NCBI GenBank assembly: GCA_001803235.1
Contig: MHBL01000367.1
Span: 1-64,000, forward strand
Length of the DNA stretch: 64,000 nucleotides
Reading direction: 5' to 3'
Origin: Lentisphaerae bacterium RIFOXYA12_64_32
GTDB lineage: Bacteria > Verrucomicrobiota > Lentisphaeria > Oligosphaerales > YB12-FULL-65-16
The notes under the pieces are model-generated. The model saw only the letters and a program-made list of their open reading frames with translations, had not been told where the DNA came from and made no database searches. The position numbers and the translations under genes are program-made. Shown piece after piece: positions 16,278-24,846 of the stretch; the stretch's first letter is position 1; the number at the start of each line of letters is the position of its first letter.

Positions 16278-17249
16278 ATGAGCACCGTTCTGAACATGGC
16301 TGTCGTAACACCGGTGTTCAACGACTGGACGTCCTTTACTGTCCTGCTCAAAGAACTCGATCAGGTCATCGCCGGGCAAGAACTGCACGTGGACGTGTTT
16401 GCCATCGACGACGGTTCCATTGAGCCGTGCGCCACGGTCCGCGCACAACTTCAGGGCCTCACCTGCATCCGGCGTGTCGAGGTGATCCACCTGGCACGAA
16501 ACCTCGGCCACCAGAGGGCCATCGCCCTCGGGTTGGCCCGGGTCCGCGAACGCTGTCCGAGCGGGGTGATCGTCGTAATGGATTCGGACGGAGAAGACCA
16601 ACCCGCCGATGTCCAGCGGTTGGCGCAGGCACATCGGGAGAAGCCCGAGACCATCATCTTCGCCCGCCGCGTCCGGCGCACCGAAGGACTCCTGTTCCGC
16701 ATCGCCTACTGGACGTATAAGATGCTGTTCCGTGTCGTGACCGGACGAAGCATCGCGTTCGGCAACTTCTGCCTCATCCCCGCGCCGTTGCTTCAGCGGA
16801 CGGTCTTGCTGCCGGAAATCTGGAACCATTTCGCCGCCGGGGTGGTTCGTGCCGGCCTGCCCTGGGACGCCATTCCTACGGACCGGGGACGCCGCTACGC
16901 GGGCCGCTCGAAGATGAACCTGGTGTCGCTGGTCGTGCACGGCCTCAGCGCCATGTCGGTGTATATCGATATCCTCACCGTCCGGCTGATGCTGCTCTCG
17001 TTGCTCGTCATCCTGCTCGGGGTGCTCGGGTTCGGAGTGCTGTTCTACGTCAAGTACCTCACGCCGCTGGCCATCCCTGGCTGGGCCACCAACGTGGCCA
17101 TCGGACTGGTCGTGATCATGTTCCAGGCCGTCCTGCTGCTCACCATGCTCGCGTTCATTATCCTCAACCACCGCAGCAGCAAGCTCTTCATCCCGGCCAG
17201 TGACTATCGCGACTACATCCTCAACGAAGAAACCCTGTTCCCGGCATGA
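16278..17249 (+). CDS. Family 2 glycosyltransferase, polyprenyl-phosphate type
   Basis: A 323-residue membrane-anchored GT-A glycosyltransferase of the dolichol/undecaprenyl-phosphate sugar synthase type (DPM1, ArnC, GtrB-like). The N-terminus has VVTPVFND, then AIDDGS (nucleotide-sugar binding), RNLGHQRAIALG and VVMDSDGEDQP with the DxD metal site. Two transmembrane helices lie at about residues 234-255 and 272-296. It probably transfers a sugar from a nucleotide donor to a lipid carrier at the inner membrane. It opens a three-gene operon: the next gene overlaps it by four bases. A family B element sits 49 bases upstream of the start. Confidence 0.9.
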   Translation: MSTVLNMAVVTPVFNDWTSFTVLLKELDQVIAGQELHVDVFAIDDGSIEPCATVRAQLQGLTCIRRVEVIHLARNLGHQRAIALGLARVRERCPSGVIVVMDSDGEDQPADVQRLAQAHREKPETIIFARRVRRTEGLLFRIAYWTYKMLFRVVTGRSIAFGNFCLIPAPLLQRTVLLPEIWNHFAAGVVRAGLPWDAIPTDRGRRYAGRSKMNLVSLVVHGLSAMSVYIDILTVRLMLLSLLVILLGVLGFGVLFYVKYLTPLAIPGWATNVAIGLVVIMFQAVLLLTMLAFIILNHRSSKLFIPASDYRDYILNEETLFPA

Positions 17250-17956
17250 CCGCAATTACCTACATCGGCAAGGAACTGGACCTCTTTGCCCAGGCTGTCA
17301 ACTGGAAGAGCTACCTCCATGACCTGCTCGCGCCGCACTTGGGCCAACGCGTCCTGGAAGTGGGGGCCGGCCAAGGGACGACAACCGCCGCACTGTGCGA
17401 CGGCAACCGCCAGGAATGGGTCTGCCTCGAACCCGACCCGAAACTGCGCGCCGAACTCGACCAACGGTGCAGCGATGGCCGTATCCCGCCCTGCTGCCGG
17501 GTCCACGGCGGCGTGGTAGCGGACCTGCGCCCCGCGCACCCGTTTGACAGCGTCCTCTACGTGGATGTCATCGAACACATTGCCGACGACCGTCACGAAC
17601 TGGCACAGGCGGCACAACACCTCGCGCCAGGCGGAGCGCTCATTGTGGTGGCTCCGGCACACCCGTTCCTCTTCAGTGCATTCGACCGCGCCATTGGCCA
17701 CCATCGCCGCTACAGTCGCCGCACCCTCACCGCCGTCACACCTCCGGCAGGCTGCGTCGAGATGTTACGCTACCTGGACTCTGCCGGCATGCTCGCATCC
17801 CTCGCCAACCGGGTCCTGCTGCGCCAGTCGCTCCCAAGCGAGAAGCAGATCCTTTTCTGGGACCGGCGCCTGGTACCACTGTCACGCCGCATCGACCCGC
17901 TCCTCGGCCACCGTGTGGGCAAATCCGTCGTATGCATATGGAAGAAAAACAAGTAA
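17246..17956 (+). CDS. Class I SAM-dependent methyltransferase
   Basis: A 236-residue Rossmann-fold methyltransferase. Motif I is VLEVGAGQGTTTA near residues 37-49, DSVLYVDVIEHIADD is the post-II region, and APGGALIVVAP is motif III. This arrangement is usual for UbiE/type 11 methyltransferases. The start ATG overlaps the glycosyltransferase stop, and its own 3' end overlaps the next gene by 25 bases, so translational coupling is likely. The acceptor is unknown; given the neighbours, a cell-surface glycan or lipid-linked sugar is plausible. Confidence 0.88.
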   Translation: MTAITYIGKELDLFAQAVNWKSYLHDLLAPHLGQRVLEVGAGQGTTTAALCDGNRQEWVCLEPDPKLRAELDQRCSDGRIPPCCRVHGGVVADLRPAHPFDSVLYVDVIEHIADDRHELAQAAQHLAPGGALIVVAPAHPFLFSAFDRAIGHHRRYSRRTLTAVTPPAGCVEMLRYLDSAGMLASLANRVLLRQSLPSEKQILFWDRRLVPLSRRIDPLLGHRVGKSVVCIWKKNK

Positions 17957-19755
17957 ACAGGGCTCATCTGGGACTGGCGGTGCTCCTGGCTGGCACCGCG
18001 GCCTGCCTTGTGCTCGCGTTCATTGCCAAGGACTACCCGAAAACGGGGCATGACTACGGGTACTTCCTGCCGCGACTGCTCGACACCTACCTGCATGGCC
18101 ACCAAAATGGCCCTGGAGTCCAGTGGTACACACCCAGCTTCGGCGGCGGCTTGCCGGCACACCCGAACCCGCAGCATCTCCAATTCTCGATCCCCCAGTT
18201 GCTCACCGCCATCATGGACCCGTGGCAGGCCATCCTGGCCTCGACATTTCTGCTGGTCATCGGCGGCTTCCTATCCACGTGGTACCTTCTCACCCGGGTG
18301 GCACGCCTGCACACCACCGCCGCCCTGCTCGGGGCGTTCTTCTTCAGCACCAGCGGTTTCTACCTCGAACACATGGCGGTGGGACACGTGGGTTACCAGC
18401 TCTTCCCGCTTCTCCCGCTCATCGCCGCGGTACTCCTCGCCCCCGATGCACACCTCGGACTGCCCGCAACCATCCTGGCCCTCATCCTGGCCATGTTCGT
18501 CCATCAGGCCGGCTTCTACCTCGCTCTCATCGCCGCGCTCTCAATCCTCATGACCTTGCCCATCCTGTACCTGCACGACCCGACTGCGGTGCGGGTCCGC
18601 CCCGTGGCATGGCGTGGGGGACTCGGATTGGGCATCATGGCCTTGCTGTGCGCATCGAAGATTTGCGCCGTCAGCTCATTCATGAACCACTTCCCGCGGC
18701 ACGTCGTCGACGAAAGTACCGTACCACTGACGCACGCCGTGCCCGGCATTGCCGCACAACTGCTCGGAGTCACCGGCCTGGCCCCGTTCGAACTGCTCCG
18801 GGGCGGCTCCCTCGGCACGGCATGGGCACAGATGAAGTCCGCGACAGGAGAAACGTACGGGATCTGGGAACTCGACAGCGCGGTTTCACCCGTGCTGATC
18901 GGGTTGCTGGCCTGGCAGCTTGTCGCCGCCGCGTCGCGCCGCCCAGTGCGCCGACCGCGCCTCGAAACGCGCCGGTACGTCGCCGCGGCACTGCTGCTGC
19001 TGAGCGCCTGGCTCGCCGTCGAATTCACCACGGGCAAGGGCCTCATCTACCCCAGCCTGAGGCAGTTGCCGTTCCTGCGTTCCATGCACGTGAACGTGCG
19101 GTTCACGGCCACCTTCATCCTGCCCCTGGCCATTCTGGGGGCCCTGGCCTTCCACAGCCTGACCCGCACGTGGACCGAAGCCCGGAAAGCGGGAAGCGCA
19201 CTGCTTCTGGGCGCCGTGGGGGCCGCCTTCCTCCTGTCCTACTTCCTCTCTTCCGACCAGGACCTTCAGCAACGCTGCTTCGACCCGCGGCAGGTGCGTC
19301 AGGCTTACGTCCAGGCGAGACACGGCGATGCCTTCCCCGTCGAGACGATCGGCCTGCGCGTGCCGGACGGCCAGGTCTTCCTCCAGCACGCCAGCAGCCT
19401 CCCGCCCTACGAGCCGATCTTCGGTTACAATCTGGCCCAGTTCCGACCCACCGTCGTCCCAGGCCCCGTCGATCGCGTCACGGACGGCTGCTTCAACATG
19501 ACCGATCCCCGCAGCCTGGTCTATCCGCTTCCGACCCACACAGGGACGTTCCAGCGTATCCCCGTTTCGGACCGGGACAACTTCCTGCGGTTTGTGAACC
19601 GGCAGTCGCCGCACTGGCCGCTGCCGCTGGGCCAGCGCCTGGCCAACGGCCTGTCCGGGATCGGACTGGCCCTGGCAGCGGGTCTGCTGCTGGTGGAAGC
19701 GGTCCGGGCCTGGCGCCGACGCCAACGCCGTGCCGCTCTGGACGCCCGTTCGTAG
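17932..19755 (+). CDS. Polytopic membrane protein, YfhO/GT-C-like
   Basis: A 607-residue integral membrane protein with about eleven hydrophobic segments, starting with LAVLLAGTAACLVLAFIA. The first outer loop, with GHDYGYFLPRLLDTYLHG and a WYTPSFGGG motif, resembles bacterial YfhO-like and GT-C type lipid-linked sugar transferases, which keep acidic residues in that loop (here the Asp of GHDY). A final helix near residue 585 precedes a basic cytoplasmic tail. It is the last gene of the operon with the polyprenyl-phosphate glycosyltransferase, which would make the lipid-linked donor such an enzyme uses. Function is inferred from topology and context. Confidence 0.7.
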   Translation: MHMEEKQVNRAHLGLAVLLAGTAACLVLAFIAKDYPKTGHDYGYFLPRLLDTYLHGHQNGPGVQWYTPSFGGGLPAHPNPQHLQFSIPQLLTAIMDPWQAILASTFLLVIGGFLSTWYLLTRVARLHTTAALLGAFFFSTSGFYLEHMAVGHVGYQLFPLLPLIAAVLLAPDAHLGLPATILALILAMFVHQAGFYLALIAALSILMTLPILYLHDPTAVRVRPVAWRGGLGLGIMALLCASKICAVSSFMNHFPRHVVDESTVPLTHAVPGIAAQLLGVTGLAPFELLRGGSLGTAWAQMKSATGETYGIWELDSAVSPVLIGLLAWQLVAAASRRPVRRPRLETRRYVAAALLLLSAWLAVEFTTGKGLIYPSLRQLPFLRSMHVNVRFTATFILPLAILGALAFHSLTRTWTEARKAGSALLLGAVGAAFLLSYFLSSDQDLQQRCFDPRQVRQAYVQARHGDAFPVETIGLRVPDGQVFLQHASSLPPYEPIFGYNLAQFRPTVVPGPVDRVTDGCFNMTDPRSLVYPLPTHTGTFQRIPVSDRDNFLRFVNRQSPHWPLPLGQRLANGLSGIGLALAAGLLLVEAVRAWRRRQRRAALDARS

Positions 19756-20083
19756 CCCCCAACGCTGCGGTGGCCCGCCTGCACTGTGTGTCCGCCGCGT
19801 ATGGAAAACGGTCGTCACTGCGGCTAACCACGGCCGCCGGCATGTGCCTATGGAGTGCGACGGCAGAGGGCGAGCGAGCGCCCGGTGACGCCGCTTTGGC
19901 TGGAGCACGTTGCGCGGGCAATGCGCCTCAGCCAAAGCGGTGTCGCGCCGCCCGTGGCGGACTTGCCACCGCGCTCCATAGGGTGACGTCGCCGAGAGCC
20001 GTAGCAGCGTCGCCCGCACCTCTCCCCCCCACTCTTCCTTCAGCCTATCCCCCTTGCATGGCCGCGGCGAAGTCGCGCGCCCC
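19756..20083. other. Intergenic region between convergent genes
   Basis: No gene seen. It separates the membrane-protein operon from the end of the leftward amidohydrolase gene and holds a 136-bp palindromic element. Confidence 0.5.
19847..19982. repeat. Palindromic element with CCTATGGAGTGCG ends
   Basis: The ends CCTATGGAGTGCG and CGCGCTCCATAGG form an imperfect inverted repeat 136 bases apart. A second, nested pair, GCCGCTTTGGCTG and CAGCCAAAGCGGT, lies inside. No clear target duplication was found and no second copy is present in the window. Confidence 0.6.
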
Positions 20084-21796
20084 TCACGTCAGCTTCTCGC
20101 GAACGCGCCGGATCGCCGGACAGTTGCTCTCGCACCGCGCCAGGATCCGGCAGAAGTTCAGCCCGAGGATCTGGCGCTTGGCTTCCTCGCTGATAGCCGC
20201 GTGCACCACCCAGCCGAACTGCGGCCGCGGATCGCGCATCGGCGTGTCGGTCCCGAAAAGAACGCGCTCCGCGCCGATCTCGCCAACCAGCCACGGCACG
20301 ATGCCGGCCGTAACCGGCGTCAGTGTCAGTTCGAGGAACACACGCGGGGCTTGCTTGGCAATCCACACCGCCGTGCGGGCGTACTCGAAACTGCCGCCAC
20401 TGTGCGCGATCAGGATACTCAGTTCGGGATAGCGCCGGGCCAACTCGACAATGCCCTGCGCCTGCGCGGAGTTCGGTGCCCAGGCGAGATTCCCGAGCGG
20501 GTGCAGCAACGTGAACAACTTGCGGGAATTGCCGAATTCGAAAAACGGCGCCCACGCCGCATCATGGTACGGGATACCCATGGTGTGGTAAGGCTTGAGC
20601 CCCGCGGCCGGCCCCTCGACGAACAGGCGCCCAAGCTCCGCCTGGACCTCGTCCGGCGCCATCTGCGACGGATCCACGGTCGCCATCGGAATCACGTGGT
20701 CCGGGAATTTCTCCTGCGACCTGAGCAGAATGTCGTTGCCGATCCGCGCCGCCGCGTTGACCGGCCCGGTCCACGACGCCTGACACTGGAACTCGATCCC
20801 GAGCCGCTCGTTGACCCGCATCTGCTCTTCCGGCGTACTGTCGGGGAACACCGTGCTGGTGACCATGCGCTGATCGTCGTCCATCACGTGCGCATGCGCA
20901 TCGGCCACCAGCGTCGGCACCGGCGTGCCCGTCCGCGCCGCGGCAGCCAGCGGGTCCGCCGCCGCGGCAACCGGCCAGGTCGCTAACTTGCGCAAGTCCA
21001 AGAGCCGCAGCAGGTTCCCGCCCGCAATGCCGCAACGGGCCGCGTGCTCGACGTCGGCGTAGTCCACCGCGGCACGCCCGGCCCCGGGGCACTTGAACGG
21101 CTGGCCCGTTCCGAACAGCACACGCTCCGCACCGAAATGCCGAACCAGAAATTCCGGGCAGTGGTGCGCCTGCCAGTTCGACAGCTCCAGGTGCAGGTTC
21201 GGGTTCGTCTCCATGAGCCGCAGCACGTAACACGCCGCACCCCAGTTGGCGTCCAGCAGCACGACCGGGTTCGCGTCGAAGAGCGAAACCCAGTTGTAGA
21301 ACTTCTCGAAATCGCCCGACGCAGGGATCTCGCTGAACTCGACGAACAACGGCACCCGCACCGCGGCCAGCACGTCGGCCCAGCGCGCCCAGTGCCGCAC
21401 CGAATACCCGACGTTGTGCGACAGCGGGTGTGCGATCACCGCACGCACGTCCTGTGCCGCCAAGACCTTCCATTGCTCGTCCTCCGACGGGATAAGGTCC
21501 AGCAACGGCGGCGTGATCACGCACAGCGGGTACAGGCCGGGCCGAGCCCGCGTCTCGGCCAGTAACTCGCGGTTCGCCGTGAGCACCGACTCCTGCTTCG
21601 CCAGCGCCGAGCGCGCCAACCCGGCGCCGATTCCGCATCGGGCCAGTTCCGCCTGCACCTCATCCGTGCGCCATCGCACGTCGGCGCTGCGTTGCCGCGC
21701 CGGACCGATCGTCAGGTTCGCATCGAAGAACACGACGTCGCCCCAGGGCGACGTCGTGGCGCGCTTCTCGCTCTTGCTCTTGGCCTTCGCTGACAT
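20084..21796 (-). CDS. Double amidohydrolase-fold protein
   Basis: A 570-residue protein with two tandem TIM-barrel amidohydrolase-2 (ACMSD/LigW-like) halves. The C-terminal half has usable metal-site motifs: VADAHAHV (HxH), FTLLHPLGN, ILIAHSGG and FGTDTP with the terminal Asp. The N-terminal half keeps the outline, but its equivalents are FFDANLTIG and FGTGQP, which lack the HxH and the Asp, so it looks catalytically dead. The start at 21796 is set by AGGAGG six bases upstream, and the protein opens with a lysine-rich stretch. It is divergent from the aldolase/sugar kinase pair and might act on a sugar-derived lactone or acid, but this is only context. Confidence 0.8.
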   Translation of the reverse strand: MSAKAKSKSEKRATTSPWGDVVFFDANLTIGPARQRSADVRWRTDEVQAELARCGIGAGLARSALAKQESVLTANRELLAETRARPGLYPLCVITPPLLDLIPSEDEQWKVLAAQDVRAVIAHPLSHNVGYSVRHWARWADVLAAVRVPLFVEFSEIPASGDFEKFYNWVSLFDANPVVLLDANWGAACYVLRLMETNPNLHLELSNWQAHHCPEFLVRHFGAERVLFGTGQPFKCPGAGRAAVDYADVEHAARCGIAGGNLLRLLDLRKLATWPVAAAADPLAAAARTGTPVPTLVADAHAHVMDDDQRMVTSTVFPDSTPEEQMRVNERLGIEFQCQASWTGPVNAAARIGNDILLRSQEKFPDHVIPMATVDPSQMAPDEVQAELGRLFVEGPAAGLKPYHTMGIPYHDAAWAPFFEFGNSRKLFTLLHPLGNLAWAPNSAQAQGIVELARRYPELSILIAHSGGSFEYARTAVWIAKQAPRVFLELTLTPVTAGIVPWLVGEIGAERVLFGTDTPMRDPRPQFGWVVHAAISEEAKRQILGLNFCRILARCESNCPAIRRVREKLT

Positions 21797-22019
21797 CAAC
21801 TGCCTCCTGAAGGTGGCAACCAGATCTCCCGACCTGGCCGTGAACTCGCTGCCCCCGCTCCCCCCCCACACCGGGCCAGGAGACCCGGGGCGCACCGAAA
21901 CCGGCATCCACAAGCATAGCCGGGAATCGGGCCGACGCAACCCCGACTCGCCAAGGCATCATCCCGGTGTACAGTAATCGTCCGCGGCGCCCATGTAACC
22001 CCGTCCGCGGTGATGGACG

Positions 22020-22130
22020 GTGGCGCGGGACCTCCGGGACCGCAGCAGGGTACTCGGGTCCGTCCCGGACCGAGTTCGCCGGCCGGGGACCGGCCGGCGA
22101 ACCCCGCTTCGGCGCGGGACGCGCCGAGCC
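22020..22130 (+). repeat. Family C intergenic repeat, short form
   Basis: Starts GTGGCGCGGGACCTCCGGGA and ends GACGCGCCGAGCCAC. At 111 bp it is the compact form, matching the inverted copy at 61541-61653. Confidence 0.75.
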
Positions 22131-22175
22131 ACGGCCCGCTCGATCGCATCCCGATCAGGGCACACCACTTCGCCG

Positions 22176-22199
22176 CCTGGGCGGGTTCACCCGCCCAGG
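22176..22199 (+). promoter_or_regulatory. Leader hairpin before the aldolase gene
   Basis: CCTGGGCGGGT and its exact complement enclose a two-base loop, ending 19 bases upstream of the aldolase ATG and overlapping the approach to the AAAGGAA ribosome site. It could attenuate translation or be a binding site; nothing else supports a specific role. Confidence 0.35.
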
Positions 22200-22218
22200 T
22201 TGAAAGGAAAGCCGAACC

Positions 22219-23127
22219 ATGGCACGATCAACACGCGAGCTGATCCTGAACGCCTGGAAGGCCGGAACGGTCGTTCCTGCCCTGAACGTCCCGCACCTGC
22301 CCATGATGGAACCGATCGTCGCGGCGCTCCGCGACACGCAGACGTTCGGGCTCATCCAGGTCGCCCGACTCGAGTGGGAAAAGTTCCAGGCAAAGAGCCT
22401 CAAGGCCATCCGCGATACCTACAGCCAAGTGAAAGACGAACGCTACACACGCCTGCACCTGGACCACGTTCCCGTGCTGGACGAGGACAACAAGCGGGTG
22501 GACTTCGAGGCCATCATCTCGGAGGCCGCCGAACTCGGTTATGGATCGGTCATGGTCGATGGCTCGCGCCTGCCCTTGGCCGAGAACATCGCCTGTACGG
22601 CGAAAGTCGTGGCCATCGCGTACCGGGCCAAACTGCCGGTCGAAGCGGAACTGGGCGCCGTACTCGGCCACGAGGCCGGCCCCCTGCCCCCGTATGACGA
22701 ACTGTTCGCCTCCGGCAAGGGCTTCACGGACCCGGTTGAAGCGCAGCGATTCGTGCAGGAGACCGGTGTGGACTGGCTCTCGGTCGCCATCGGCAATGTG
22801 CACGGGGCCATCTCCGGCGCCGCCAAGTCGCAGAAGAAAGTCGAAGCGCGCCTGAACATCGAGCACCTCGATCGCATCCGCGCCCTGACCGGCGTGCCGC
22901 TGGTGCTGCACGGCGGTTCCGGGATCCGCAAGGAGTACCTGCTGCAGGCGTTCCGCCACGGCATCGCCAAGATCAACATCGGCACCGCACTGCGTCAGGC
23001 GTACGAGAAGGCGGTGCCGGAGTCCGCCGCCGCCGCGCGCCAGGCGGTGTACGACGCCACGGTCACCACCATGCGCGACGAACTCGAGATCGCGGGGTCC
23101 GCAAAGATCATCAACCCCGGTTCGTAG
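22219..23127 (+). CDS. Class II ketose-bisphosphate aldolase
   Basis: Zinc-dependent aldolase of the FbaA/GatY/KbaY family, 302 residues. The catalytic Asp and a zinc-binding His are D82 and H83 in LHLDHVP. VEAELGAVLGHE, IGNVHG and VLHGGSG supply the remaining metal and phosphate contacts. It cleaves a ketose (bis)phosphate to dihydroxyacetone phosphate and an aldehyde. The adjacent FGGY kinase, 64 bases downstream on the same strand, would phosphorylate the ketose first, so a pentulose or hexulose catabolic route is likely; the actual sugar is unknown. AAAGGAAAG precedes the ATG. Confidence 0.9.
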   Translation: MARSTRELILNAWKAGTVVPALNVPHLPMMEPIVAALRDTQTFGLIQVARLEWEKFQAKSLKAIRDTYSQVKDERYTRLHLDHVPVLDEDNKRVDFEAIISEAAELGYGSVMVDGSRLPLAENIACTAKVVAIAYRAKLPVEAELGAVLGHEAGPLPPYDELFASGKGFTDPVEAQRFVQETGVDWLSVAIGNVHGAISGAAKSQKKVEARLNIEHLDRIRALTGVPLVLHGGSGIRKEYLLQAFRHGIAKINIGTALRQAYEKAVPESAAAARQAVYDATVTTMRDELEIAGSAKIINPGS

Positions 23128-23191
23128 GACGGCGTCGGCGAGCGCCAGCGAGTCAGCGGCCCACGCGCCGCGACACCAAGGGGGCCAAACC

Positions 23192-24694
23192 ATGAGTCTT
23201 CTCGGCATCGACCTGGGCACGACCGGCTGCAAGGCCGTGGCATTCTCGGAGTGCGGCCAGGCCCTGGCCAGCGCCTACCAGGAGTACGCCACGCTGCACC
23301 CGCACGAGGGCTGGAACGAACTCGACAGCACGGACGTATGGCGCAAGGTCAAGACCGTCGTTGCGGACGTCGCAGCCCGAACCAAGAAGGACCCCATCAC
23401 CGCGCTGAGCATCAGTTCCCTGGGCGAGGCCATGACCCCGGTCACGCGCGACCGCCGCATCCTCGGCCGCTCCATCCTCTGCTCCGACAGCCGTGGCGAC
23501 GACGGACTCGCCCCCCTGCGCACCCAACTCGGCCAGAAACGGTTCTACGCCATCAACCCCAACATCCTCGGCGTCAACTACTCGCTGCCGAAACTGTGGT
23601 GGACGCGCGAGAACGAACCGGACCTGTACACCAAGGCGGACCTGTTCCTGCTCTGGGGCGACCTGGTCGCATTCCTGCTCGGCGGCGAGCCGCTCACCGG
23701 CCACTCCCTGGCCAACCGCACACTGCTGTTCGACATCCGCCGCGAAGACTGGTCCGACCGGCTGCTCAAGCTGGCCGGCATCCCGCGCGCCAAGCTCGCG
23801 AAAACGGTCCCGGCCGGAACCATCGCCGGCACCGTCTCGAAACGCGTCGCCGCCGAACTGGGCCTGGCGCCGAACGTGAAGATCGTCATCGGCGGCCACG
23901 ACCAGTGCTGCAACTCCCTCGGCGCCGGCATCTGCCGCGCCGGCAGCGCCGTGTGCGGTATCGGCACGTTCGAGTGCATCACCCCGACCTACGACCACAT
24001 CCCCCGCAACACCGGCGACATGCTCGCCAACGGCCTGAACATCGAACACCACATCCTGCCCGGACTCTACGTGTCCTTCATCTACAACCAGGGCGGCGTG
24101 CTGGTGAAATGGTTCCGCGACACGTTCGCGGCCGCGGAACGGACCAAGGTCCGCGGCAAGGCGGATATCTACGACCGGCTCAGCGCCGAAATGCCCGCCG
24201 ACCCGACGCGCCTGCTCGTGCTGCCATACTTCGAAATGAGCGGCCCGCCCAACTTCGTCGCGGACGCCGCCGGCGCTATTGTCGGCCTGAAGACAACCAC
24301 CACGCGCGGCGAAATCCTCAAGGCCATCATGGAGTGCGAGACACTCTACTTCGTCGACAGCCTCAACGCCCTGCGCACGCTCGGCATCGACACCTCCGAG
24401 TTCGTCGCCACCGGCGGCGGCGCCAAATCCGACGTCTGGCTGCAGATCAAGGCTGATGTGTTCGGCATCCCGTTCGTCCGCCCGCGCATCACGGAAGCCA
24501 CCGTGCTGGGCGCCGCCATCCTCGCCGGCATCTCGACCGGCGTCTTCGCCAACGCCGCCGAAGGCGTGTCGCGCTTCGTCGCACGCGACCGCGTCTTCGA
24601 ACCAGACCCCAAACGCCACGCCGCGTACCGCGAAAAATTCGAACGCTATCGTAGCCTCCTCCCCACACTGCACCCACTGCTGAAGACGCTGTGA
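23192..24694 (+). CDS. FGGY-family carbohydrate kinase
   Basis: A 500-residue sugar kinase of the xylulokinase/glycerol kinase superfamily. The first phosphate motif is LLGIDLGTTGCKAVAF at the N-terminus, SSLGEAMTP follows, IGGHDQCCNSLGAG is the central nucleotide/sugar region, and ATGGGAKSDVWLQIKAD near the C-terminus is the adenosine motif. EATVLGAAILAG completes the FGGY pattern. It would phosphorylate a ketose or polyol using ATP in the cytoplasm, in a pair with the upstream aldolase. Substrate cannot be decided from sequence. Confidence 0.92.
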   Translation: MSLLGIDLGTTGCKAVAFSECGQALASAYQEYATLHPHEGWNELDSTDVWRKVKTVVADVAARTKKDPITALSISSLGEAMTPVTRDRRILGRSILCSDSRGDDGLAPLRTQLGQKRFYAINPNILGVNYSLPKLWWTRENEPDLYTKADLFLLWGDLVAFLLGGEPLTGHSLANRTLLFDIRREDWSDRLLKLAGIPRAKLAKTVPAGTIAGTVSKRVAAELGLAPNVKIVIGGHDQCCNSLGAGICRAGSAVCGIGTFECITPTYDHIPRNTGDMLANGLNIEHHILPGLYVSFIYNQGGVLVKWFRDTFAAAERTKVRGKADIYDRLSAEMPADPTRLLVLPYFEMSGPPNFVADAAGAIVGLKTTTTRGEILKAIMECETLYFVDSLNALRTLGIDTSEFVATGGGAKSDVWLQIKADVFGIPFVRPRITEATVLGAAILAGISTGVFANAAEGVSRFVARDRVFEPDPKRHAAYREKFERYRSLLPTLHPLLKTL

Positions 24695-24712
24695 AGTCGA
24701 GAACGGCAGGCA

Positions 24713-24800
24713 GTGGCGCGGGACCTCCGGGACCGCAGCAGAGTGCTCGGGGCCGTCCCGGCCCGAGTTCCTCGACCGGGGACCGGCCCGAGGCACGCCA
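24713..24800 (+). repeat. Family C intergenic repeat, right end missing
   Basis: The left 75-80 bases match the family (GTGGCGCGGGACCTCCGGGA onward) but the CTTCGGCGCGGGACGCG end is absent. It lies between the kinase gene and the convergent end of the giant gene. Confidence 0.6.
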
Positions 24801-24846
24801 CTTCTCCGCGAAAGCGGATCTGCCCGCACAGGTCGGGATCTCTCGC

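Larger units (their letters stand above)
21797..22218. other. Divergent promoter region of amidohydrolase and aldolase
   Basis: No gene seen. It contains a short family C repeat and a perfect 11-bp hairpin just before the aldolase ribosome binding site. Confidence 0.5.
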
